DNA of 34,838 nt from Candidatus Peribacteria bacterium RIFCSPHIGHO2_02_FULL_49_16 (GTDB lineage: Bacteria > Patescibacteriota > Gracilibacteria > Peribacterales > Peribacteraceae), in assembly GCA_001788955.1 (NCBI GenBank), contig MFXT01000007.1, positions 1-34,838 of the forward strand, given 5' to 3'. Of the stretch, positions 1 through 6,100 are shown piece by piece. The first letter of the stretch is position 1. The number at the start of each line of letters is the position of its first letter. The position numbers were made by a program, and so were the translations under genes. Under the pieces are notes generated by a model. It did not search any database. It was given only the letters and a program-made list of their open reading frames with translations, and was not told the DNA's origin.

Positions 1-1
1 C

Positions 2-754
2 TTCACGCCCTACGGCGGCAACGTCGTGCGCGTGTACGACGGGACGAGTTGGATCGTCAAGACATTTAGCGAACTGTCCCTGGCGCTGACGCTCACGAGC
101 GGGTTCAATTACGACGTGTTCCTCGACGATGACGCAACTACGCTGTCATCGGTGGTATGGACGGATGACACGACGCGAGCTACAGACGTTGTCTTGCAAG
201 ACGGCGTGTACGTCAAGGACGGCGATGCGACGAAGCTCTACCTGGGCACCATCCGGGCCAGTGGCACGAACACGACGGAAGACAGTTACACCAAGCGGTT
301 CGTGTGGAACATGTACAACCCGGTGCAGTTCAAGGATTATAGAAACGACTCAACCGATAGCTGGACCGACGCTGGCAATGGAACGTGGTCGGCGGTCGAT
401 GGCGGCAACGCCGCCTGGAAACACGAGTTTTTGATCGGTCTGGACATTCGCGGACAGATGAAAGCGAAAGCACACATCACAAACACGGGGGAATACATCG
501 CTGCAATAGCCGTAGATAGTGCGACAGCTATCGACAGAACGAAGACGACGATGATAGTGCACAGCATCGCTAGTGAATTTTTTGCCTCGGCGTGTGATTT
601 CCATGCTTACACTGGGATCGGCTATCACTATTTACAGGCCGTGGAAACGACGAGATTTACCACCACTGGTACAGCGTACGGGGACAATAGTGGAACGATA
701 GGCGGCGGCGTCTTTGGCATCCAGTCCGGCTTCACCGTGGAGGGCTGGCGATGA
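2..754 (+). CDS. Phage-type structural protein, 5' truncated by window edge
   Basis: The frame is open from base 2 and reads FTPYGGNVVRVYDGTSW, so the GTG at 26 is probably not the true start. About 250 residues are present. The pattern of an N-terminal YDGTSW, then ALTLTSGFNYDVFL, LQDGVYVKDGD, YLGTIRASGTN and RFVWNMYN resembles hypothetical proteins encoded near tail or virion genes of phages and prophages. No catalytic motif is visible, and the rest is beta-rich with many Thr, Gly and Asp residues. I recognise the family pattern but cannot assign an exact virion role. No other phage morphogenesis gene follows in this window, so it may be a remnant or the end of a prophage lying to the left. 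Confidence 0.55.
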   Translation, partial: FTPYGGNVVRVYDGTSWIVKTFSELSLALTLTSGFNYDVFLDDDATTLSSVVWTDDTTRATDVVLQDGVYVKDGDATKLYLGTIRASGTNTTEDSYTKRFVWNMYNPVQFKDYRNDSTDSWTDAGNGTWSAVDGGNAAWKHEFLIGLDIRGQMKAKAHITNTGEYIAAIAVDSATAIDRTKTTMIVHSIASEFFASACDFHAYTGIGYHYLQAVETTRFTTTGTAYGDNSGTIGGGVFGIQSGFTVEGWR

Positions 755-809
755 ATGGTGGGGCTGATGTGTACAGTATACGGGGGTCATTCCATCATGC
801 CCGAAGGCC

Positions 810-989
810 ATGAACTGGTCCAAGTCCGAGTTTACCGAGAATGATTGTCGAGTCGAAAAAGCTCTTTTTTGGGGCGTGGTGGACTCGGTTCGGAGAAGTT
901 GGAACCAGCTGCCGCAGATGATTATAGAGTTGTATGAACAGCTAAAGCCAATATATGAAAGGCATGGATTTGCTCTTTCTTCTGCGTAA
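810..989 (+). CDS. Possible small protein, 59 aa, unknown
   Basis: An ATG at 810 opens a 59-codon frame ending at TAA 987-989. The product (MNWSKSEFTENDCRVEKALF..., ending ERHGFALSSA) is mildly amphipathic and acidic, has plausible composition and matches no family I know. It lies between the phage-like gene and the convergent HEPN-like operon and fills an otherwise empty gap. There is no convincing Shine-Dalgarno sequence. It could be a small phage or element protein, or a chance frame. Confidence 0.3.
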   Translation: MNWSKSEFTENDCRVEKALFWGVVDSVRRSWNQLPQMIIELYEQLKPIYERHGFALSSA

Positions 990-1041
990 TGGGGCATGTT
1001 CTTCTCTCACCAGAAGAGAATCAAATCACTATGGTTAAGGC

Positions 1042-1860
1042 TCACTCATTTGAAGGGAATCTCTCTTCGATGATTTCTGGTATCGAGACTATGTCGGGGT
1101 GGTTTACCATTTCATCAAAGACTTCGAGTAAATCCTTGGCGAAGTCCATGATCATTGTCCAAGTAATGAATCTAATAAATTCGTTCGGTATCAGAGTGTA
1201 TTTTTGCTGCTTGTATTCAAATTCCCTTGGTGCAGCTGTCTCTCCTTGTTTCAACGTTGGGATGTAGCACCAATTATTGTGCATTGAATTTCTAATCACA
1301 CTCATAAATTGCATCAAATTTATTCGCTCAGCACGATCTTTAATATCAAGACGAGCAAACAGAGCAGTGTAAACATTTTGAAACTTATTTGTTGCAAGTG
1401 TTTCTCCGCTCGGATGAACGTTCTTAATAAATAATCGGAAAGAACTTTCCATTTGATGGAAAATGGAATTAAAACATTGCTGGGCTGCAAACTTAAAACA
1501 GTTATCAAATTGCTTTTCCATAACAGCTAGATGTGAGCTGTAATTTTCGTGAATATTCGATTGCAGCCAAGTGAGATCACAAAGACTTTTACTATAAAGA
1601 ACATGGTGAAAACTTGTAGTTATGAGACTGTTGATTTGTTTAGTAAAAAGACCAATCCTAGCATCAACTCGATCAAACTTTTCATCCATTGCACCCGCTT
1701 GCCATGTTGGATATTTTTTTCGTATTTCCTCTCTTTTCACCATATACATTTGCATTACATCCTGTGTCCCCTTTGAGCACTCAGCAAAAAGCCTACCGTA
1801 GTATTGAACGGATTCTTCTAGTGTTTTTGGAACGGGTAAGGATGGTGAACGGGGCGTCAT
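1042..1860 (-). CDS. HEPN-like protein, second gene of XRE-HEPN-HEPN operon
   Basis: The product has 272 aa and is mostly alpha-helical. Around residue 190 it reads FMSVIRNSMHNNW, an RN-x-x-H motif like the one in many HEPN-superfamily proteins, followed by a segment reading FEYKQQKYTLIPNEFI and then a long helix. HEPN proteins are often RNases in toxin-antitoxin, abortive-infection and CRISPR-associated systems. The spacing here is R-x3-H, shorter than the canonical R-x4-6-H, so nuclease activity is uncertain. The ATG lies 3 bases after the stop of the upstream gene, so the two are almost certainly co-transcribed and probably coupled. There is no signal peptide or membrane segment, so it should be cytoplasmic. 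Assignment to HEPN is by motif reading only. Confidence 0.6.
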   Translation of the reverse strand: MTPRSPSLPVPKTLEESVQYYGRLFAECSKGTQDVMQMYMVKREEIRKKYPTWQAGAMDEKFDRVDARIGLFTKQINSLITTSFHHVLYSKSLCDLTWLQSNIHENYSSHLAVMEKQFDNCFKFAAQQCFNSIFHQMESSFRLFIKNVHPSGETLATNKFQNVYTALFARLDIKDRAERINLMQFMSVIRNSMHNNWCYIPTLKQGETAAPREFEYKQQKYTLIPNEFIRFITWTMIMDFAKDLLEVFDEMVNHPDIVSIPEIIEERFPSNE

Positions 1861-1863
1861 ATT

Positions 1864-3231
1864 TTATTGAAGGTATTTTTTCAGAAACTTCATGGGGTTG
1901 CTCCTTGCTTCTTCCATCTCTTTGTTAAATTGCATATCATCTTCCGGCATAGCAGCAAGAATCTTTTTCCACCATTCTTCTTGATGCGGCTGAACGGGTG
2001 TTTCAACAATCCTGTCGTAGACTGCATCTGACCATGTACCTTTTGATGGGTCTACAAGCTTGTCGGGTGTAGGTAATGAATAAAATGATTTCAATACATC
2101 TGGCTCAAATTCTAACTCAGAAATGACTTCTCCGCTTTCATTGAGAGCTATGTAGCGAAGACGAGGAAGCTCTTCCAACGTGAAGCAGTTCACGAGTCGA
2201 TGAAGCAAGGGAACCATTGTATTTTTGTATTTAGCTTTCAGCTCTTTCTGAACGACAGCCCTTCTCATAGCCGTACCGAGATAAATCATTTGGCTTTCAG
2301 ATTTATAGACTTTTTTAAGCAAGCGAATCTTCAGAATAGAAGTCTTTTTCTCCCTATCTAGCTCAAATGTGTCTATTTCAAACCATCTGTCGTATGCAAA
2401 TGATCCAATGATCGAAAGGATTTCATCCCTCTTAAATGACTTAGTTCTTTTCAATTTTGATCTAGTTTTTGGGTTGTTGATGAGGAAAAGTACAAAACCC
2501 ATCTTGAGCGACCACACTGTTCTAGCGGCTGCTTTTAGCTGTTCTCGCAATTCATTTTCCTTTAAGTGCTTTTGCCCGATTGATTTTGGTCTCCCTGTCA
2601 CAGGGTCAGTTGGTTTGAGAATCAAAATATCATCCTCGCTAATCTCATATGAATCATGTGCAACACCAGCGTTGCGAATGTCTTTATCAAAATCTCCTGC
2701 CAAGTCTGCGAGATTTCCTTTTGTAAGATGAATGGTGACTGATTTCAGTGAATCGAACTTTGTTCCTGCTGAAACCTGCAAGAACTCAGATGCTGTTGAA
2801 GCTTTGGATTTAAAGCTTCCATATTTCACACCATGATAAAAAGCAGGGGTAGCCCAAAGTCTAAATTCACTCTCAAACAGGGTGTTGTAGTATCCGAGCA
2901 GCGCACGAAATTTCTGATTGATATTCCCTTCCTGCCTAACCGTATGATCTAAATCGGCAACTACATCTAACCTTTTTGCTGATTCATGTTGTTCTTCTCC
3001 GAGCAGTGATGCGATTCCAATAAAGCCAGCCTCGTCTTTTTTAGAAATCTCCCCGCAAATCCATTCGGCAAATAACATATTTTGAATATGCTCTTTCTGA
3101 ATACTGATAGCCCAACCCTGCCATGATGCACGATATAGGAATCCAAGGTCTTCACCCGTTTCACCACGAATGTATGGCTCTAAGAGCCGTTTATAGTGAA
3201 GAAATTCAAGAGTTTGTGGAATATCAGGCAT
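1864..3231 (-). CDS. HEPN-like protein with R-x5-H motif, candidate defence/toxin effector
   Basis: The product has 455 aa. Near residue 186 it reads FDKDIRNAGVAHDSYEI, a good match to the HEPN signature: Arg followed by a polar Asn, five intervening residues, then His, with the common 'Y-x-I...D-x-I' strand after it. An N-terminal helical part (about 1-130) and a C-terminal part (about 250-455, rich in Lys, Glu and Trp) match nothing I recognise. It is the first and larger of two HEPN-like genes lying back to back, downstream of a small XRE regulator on an integrated element. That layout fits a regulated toxin, abortive-infection or nuclease system. Start is ATG at 3231; no strong ribosome-binding site is seen. 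Without a database comparison the family is inferred. Confidence 0.65.
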   Translation of the reverse strand: MPDIPQTLEFLHYKRLLEPYIRGETGEDLGFLYRASWQGWAISIQKEHIQNMLFAEWICGEISKKDEAGFIGIASLLGEEQHESAKRLDVVADLDHTVRQEGNINQKFRALLGYYNTLFESEFRLWATPAFYHGVKYGSFKSKASTASEFLQVSAGTKFDSLKSVTIHLTKGNLADLAGDFDKDIRNAGVAHDSYEISEDDILILKPTDPVTGRPKSIGQKHLKENELREQLKAAARTVWSLKMGFVLFLINNPKTRSKLKRTKSFKRDEILSIIGSFAYDRWFEIDTFELDREKKTSILKIRLLKKVYKSESQMIYLGTAMRRAVVQKELKAKYKNTMVPLLHRLVNCFTLEELPRLRYIALNESGEVISELEFEPDVLKSFYSLPTPDKLVDPSKGTWSDAVYDRIVETPVQPHQEEWWKKILAAMPEDDMQFNKEMEEARSNPMKFLKKYLQ

Positions 3232-3327
3232 TGTTCTCTGAAAAGATATCGCTAAATATACTCCTCATTTACTCATTATAAGCATCAATCGCATCGTTCA
3301 ATTACGTTAATTAAATGAGGTGATTTA

Positions 3328-3552
3328 CTACGGGAATCTAAGAAATTCCCAAACTTCCATGTCAAACGCAGATGCCAACTTTTCCAAAGTGATAATTGTG
3401 GCATTTTTCTTCTGCACACGGGCTTCAAGGATTTGAACGTAGTACAAGCTCAATCCAGCCTTTTGCGCCAGCTTTTCCTGCGTGAGGCTATTTTTGGCAC
3501 GTAGCTGCCGTATACGTCCTGCCAGCTTTATGCGGATGTCCTTGTTTTTCAC
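3328..3552 (-). CDS. XRE/Cro-type helix-turn-helix regulator
   Basis: A 74-aa single-domain protein. Residues about 10-65 form an HTH_3 fold: RIRQLRAKNSLTQEKLAQKA, then GLSLYYVQILE as recognition helix, then the conserved ITLEKLASAFDM segment. The size matches restriction-modification controller proteins and antitoxin-type repressors. The start is GTG at 3552 with AGGG just upstream. It precedes the two HEPN-like genes on the same strand with a 96-base gap and faces a divergent membrane-protein gene. A palindrome in the divergent gap is its likely operator. I infer that it represses its own operon and possibly the divergent gene. Confidence 0.85.
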   Translation of the reverse strand: MKNKDIRIKLAGRIRQLRAKNSLTQEKLAQKAGLSLYYVQILEARVQKKNATIITLEKLASAFDMEVWEFLRFP

Positions 3553-3579
3553 GCCCTAATTGTCGTCTGTTTGTGTCTA

Positions 3580-3601
3580 TTGGTTTACAAACCAAGGTTG
3601 G
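3580..3601. promoter_or_regulatory. Candidate XRE operator in divergent gap
   Basis: TTGGTTTACAAACCAA at 3580-3595 is a perfect inverted repeat with 7-base arms and a 2-base centre. The right half CCAA is followed by GG and another TTGG (to 3601), giving three regularly arranged half-sites. It sits between the GTG of the XRE gene (3552) and the ATG of the divergent membrane gene (3611), where an autoregulatory operator is expected. Confidence 0.5.
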
Positions 3602-3610
3602 TAATTTAGT

Positions 3611-4303
3611 ATGCATTTAATGGACGACATTTTTTTACTTCTTTTTCTTCTTTCTGTTTTCTTTTTGGTCGTTGGTCTGATTCTGCCCACAACTTTCTCA
3701 CGGTTTTTTAAGGGGCAAGCAACAAGAAAGAAAATTGGTTTGACGTTCGGCGGAGCAATGATTGTCTTTTTCCTTCTATTTGGTGTCACGACCGAAACGC
3801 CAGCATCACAACAGAACCCAAACCCTCAGACGACCGCTACCGCGTCGAATGATGCAGCTCCTATCGTTGAGCAGCTACAGACGCCAGAAGACAAGATCAA
3901 GACGATGATTGCCTCCGCATTCTCCGCGAAGACGAACATGGGAAAGACTCGTGTCATAGATACTGAGGTAACGAAGCAAGGCGAGGGCTACAAGGTCTGG
4001 GTGAAGTTCAACGCGGATGAGAACCTGACTGCGAGCATGACCATCAGTGCTATGAAGAGCGATATGGCCGAATACTACCGCGCCCTCTACTCGCAGGATT
4101 TGGGAGTGGCGAACGCGACAGTGACGGCGTACTTGGAGCTGACTGACAAGTACGGCAACAAGAGCGATGAGCGAGTGTTCGAGACGGTGCTGACGAAGGC
4201 TGAGGCGCAGAAACTGAACTGGAATGAGAGCGACACGATGCTCCGACGTCAGTTCATCCCGAACGTGTGGGTCGTGGCTTTCGCTCATCCTGTTGCTCGC
4301 TGA
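3611..4303 (+). CDS. Membrane-anchored protein with extracytoplasmic domain, unknown
   Basis: A 230-aa protein. Two hydrophobic helices (about residues 5-28 and 42-60) are separated by a short basic loop (RFFKGQATRKK), followed by a Gln/Asn/Thr-rich linker and a folded domain from about 92 to 220. That domain carries GYKVWVKFNADENLT, an ADxNxT pattern, and TDKYGN...RVFETVLTKAEAQKLNW. Proteins with this 2-TM plus small domain design are common on mobile elements of Firmicutes and CPR bacteria, but the function is unknown to me. It is divergently transcribed from the XRE-HEPN operon and shares its control region. A second Met three residues in (3620) is an alternative start; no Shine-Dalgarno sequence is clear. 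Confidence 0.65.
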   Translation: MHLMDDIFLLLFLLSVFFLVVGLILPTTFSRFFKGQATRKKIGLTFGGAMIVFFLLFGVTTETPASQQNPNPQTTATASNDAAPIVEQLQTPEDKIKTMIASAFSAKTNMGKTRVIDTEVTKQGEGYKVWVKFNADENLTASMTISAMKSDMAEYYRALYSQDLGVANATVTAYLELTDKYGNKSDERVFETVLTKAEAQKLNWNESDTMLRRQFIPNVWVVAFAHPVAR

Positions 4304-4447
4304 TTTGATCGTCTTTGACGTCTCTACATCGTACCCATCGTTATATGATTTCCGACTCCCAGAAGGCAAAACTGCTCACGACAAGCCAGTGTCGTAACAA
4401 CTGATGCGGGCGGCGAATGGTATAAGCGTTTTCTGAATCATGCTCTT

Positions 4448-4500
4448 TTGAAAAGCAAGTCATATGTTAGTTATGAATTGTACCTACTGGTACAATTCAT
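4448..4500 (+). promoter_or_regulatory. Promoter with overlapping 28-base palindrome upstream of MerR-like gene
   Basis: A -35-like TTGAAA is at 4448-4453. With 17-18 bases of spacing a -10-like TTATGA/TATGAA falls at 4471-4477. A perfect inverted repeat with 12-base arms (ATGAATTGTACC, spacer TACT, then the complement) spans 4473-4500 and overlaps the -10. This is what an autoregulatory operator for the downstream MerR-like protein would look like. It also argues that ATG codons inside the palindrome are not the start of that gene. Confidence 0.55.
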
Positions 4501-4505
4501 GTACT

Positions 4506-5435
4506 ATGGCTCTGATGCCAGATCACAAGACCACAGAGGAATCCGAGAGGTTCCAAGTGCCAATCATCGGTCGCGGCGATGGCTACGATCTCGCTTGGGC
4601 AGCGTATGTTCAGGGCAAGAACTATAGCCGCATGTCTGATCTACTGAACGAAAAAAGACATACTATTAAGGATACCGATCAAAGCTATCGCACAATCAAT
4701 CACTGGAGCAGCTTAGGGTTGATCGAAGATGAACGCACAAATAATAGTTCGTGGAGAAAACTCAGTATGCTCGACCTCATATGGATACAAATTATTTCCA
4801 AATTACGTCAGTTTGGTTTTCCACTGGAAAAACTACTGGTAACACAAAAAGAACTTTTTGGGGGAAAACCAGATCGCTCTCCCTATAGATTTTTTGAATT
4901 TGCTATTTCTGAAGTATTTTTGAAGTTATGTCAATATCTTGTGGTATTACCCGATGGGAGAGCCGCTGTAATGTCAGAGGAACGGCTTCATACAACTATG
5001 AGTCTTTATTATCTTGATAATTTTATTTGTATCAGCCTGAATACCATTGTCTCAAATATATATAAGAATCATGACTTCTCGCCTGCACTCCAATACTTTG
5101 AAGTCTTGACTAAAGAAGAAGCAGATGTGCTTTTTCAAATGCGAAGCGGAAAATATGAAAGCGTAGGCGTAAAAATGAATAACGGTGAAATAGTCCTTAT
5201 TGAAGCGACGCAAACTATAGATGCTCAAAAACGACTGATTGATCTCCTGAAGGATGCTGAATATCAGGACATTCAATTAAAGACAGCCACTGGCAAAATT
5301 GTCTCAATCAAGCGCACGGTAAAGACCAAGCCTGCTTCCAAAGCTACGGAAAACCTCCGAGCCTCTTCTACAGAACCACTTCGATCATCGGACAAACCGA
5401 AGTCGAAGGCCGTTCGTTCCAATGCTCACGATTGA
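4506..5435 (+). CDS. MerR-like HTH protein of the integrase operon
   Basis: About 309 aa from the ATG at 4506; an in-frame ATG at 4464 lies before a palindrome-overlapped promoter and is less likely. Residues about 55-115 read as a MerR-type DNA-binding domain: YRTINHWSSLGLI as the wing turn, then WRKLSMLDLIWIQIISKLR and FGFPLEKL. The long C-terminal half (about 130-270) is unrecognised, and the tail is basic and low complexity (KTKPASKATENLRASS, KPKSKAVRSNAHD). It is the first gene of a tightly packed operon ending in a large serine recombinase. The next gene starts inside its last codons. It may therefore regulate integration or excision, or act as a recombination directionality factor, since some such factors are MerR-like. 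That role is inference. Confidence 0.65.
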   Translation: MALMPDHKTTEESERFQVPIIGRGDGYDLAWAAYVQGKNYSRMSDLLNEKRHTIKDTDQSYRTINHWSSLGLIEDERTNNSSWRKLSMLDLIWIQIISKLRQFGFPLEKLLVTQKELFGGKPDRSPYRFFEFAISEVFLKLCQYLVVLPDGRAAVMSEERLHTTMSLYYLDNFICISLNTIVSNIYKNHDFSPALQYFEVLTKEEADVLFQMRSGKYESVGVKMNNGEIVLIEATQTIDAQKRLIDLLKDAEYQDIQLKTATGKIVSIKRTVKTKPASKATENLRASSTEPLRSSDKPKSKAVRSNAHD

Positions 5436-5559
5436 ACAATGCAGAATCTATCTCAAAGACCTTCCATTATCGGACAAGCAAATCGAAGAACTCCGTGATG
5501 CGCTCTATGCCATCTCGCAAGCAGTTTTAGCTCCTCACTTCACTGACAATGACCAATAA
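5422..5559 (+). CDS. Small 45-aa protein of the integrase operon
   Basis: MLTIEQCRIYLKDLPLSDKQ starts a 45-residue acidic, helical protein that ends FTDNDQ. It overlaps the end of the MerR-like gene by 14 bases and the start of the next gene by 11 bases, so it sits in a coupled operon. Very similar short proteins (M-L-T-I-E-x-C-R-x-Y-L then LSDxQ) are, to my knowledge, common beside serine recombinases in CPR genomes. The function is unknown, perhaps as a partner of the recombinase or of the 183-aa protein. Confidence 0.7.
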   Translation: MLTIEQCRIYLKDLPLSDKQIEELRDALYAISQAVLAPHFTDNDQ

Positions 5560-6100
5560 CATCTCACCAGCACAGCTCGAAGCAAATCGAGAGAATGCCA
5601 AGCTCGGTGGCGTAAAGACAGAGCGTGGCAAAGCCTCTATACGCTTCAATGCACGGAAGCACGGAATCCTTTCTAACCTTATCTCGGACTATGAGAAAGG
5701 AGTTTACGAACACTATCTGAATCAGGTATTTGAGGAACTCCGACCTGAAACAGCTCTCGAAGAAATCCTTGTAGAACGTATCGCAATTTACTATCTTCGC
5801 CTGTATCGAGCGGGTAAGGCGGAGAAGGAATATATCTTGTCGCGGCTCAATCCTGGAGAGTTTGACTTAGATGCGGTCATGGAGAGTGATAAAGGGTACA
5901 AGCCCGTATTGAAGTTCGAGTACGTTGAACGTCTGTACGGTGTATATAATCGTTACGAGACGAGCATAGAGAACAGACTCTACAAAGCGATGCATGAATT
6001 GGAAAGGATTCAGCGTATGAGGAAGGGGGAGGTCATAACTGCACCGCTTGCTGTGGACGTGCAGCATGAAAATGGGTTTGTTTCGCAAAATGCCCAATGA
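5549..6100 (+). CDS. Recombinase-associated protein of the 'GGxKTxxGKxxxRxNAxKHG' type
   Basis: A 183-aa, highly charged helical protein. Its N-terminus carries the conserved signature NAKLGGVKTERGKASIRFNA followed by RKHGILS, seen in many small hypothetical proteins near phage and transposon genes in diverse bacteria. The rest is helical with Glu/Arg pairs and a likely coiled coil around residues 120-160 (VYNRYETSIENRLYKAMHEL). It overlaps its upstream neighbour by 11 bases and the recombinase by an ATGA overlap (6097-6100), so all three are translated together. The molecular role is unknown; DNA binding as a recombinase accessory is plausible from the basic conserved N-terminus. Confidence 0.7.
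   Translation: MTNNISPAQLEANRENAKLGGVKTERGKASIRFNARKHGILSNLISDYEKGVYEHYLNQVFEELRPETALEEILVERIAIYYLRLYRAGKAEKEYILSRLNPGEFDLDAVMESDKGYKPVLKFEYVERLYGVYNRYETSIENRLYKAMHELERIQRMRKGEVITAPLAVDVQHENGFVSQNAQ

Noticed and set aside
755-1041. Left attachment site of the element
   Set aside because: I looked for the ssrA 3' sequence (GGCGGGAGTTGAACCC) here and elsewhere left of 7600 and found no copy.
3875-4369. Long minus-strand open frame (164 codons) opposite the membrane-protein gene
   Set aside because: It is His/Arg/Val-rich with no domain and no start signal, while the plus-strand gene has helices and a conserved-looking domain. It is a codon-bias shadow.
4464-4505. Upstream start of the MerR-like protein at 4464
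   Set aside because: The 14 extra residues (MLVMNCTYWYNSCT) are coded by the promoter palindrome and do not look like a protein N-terminus.
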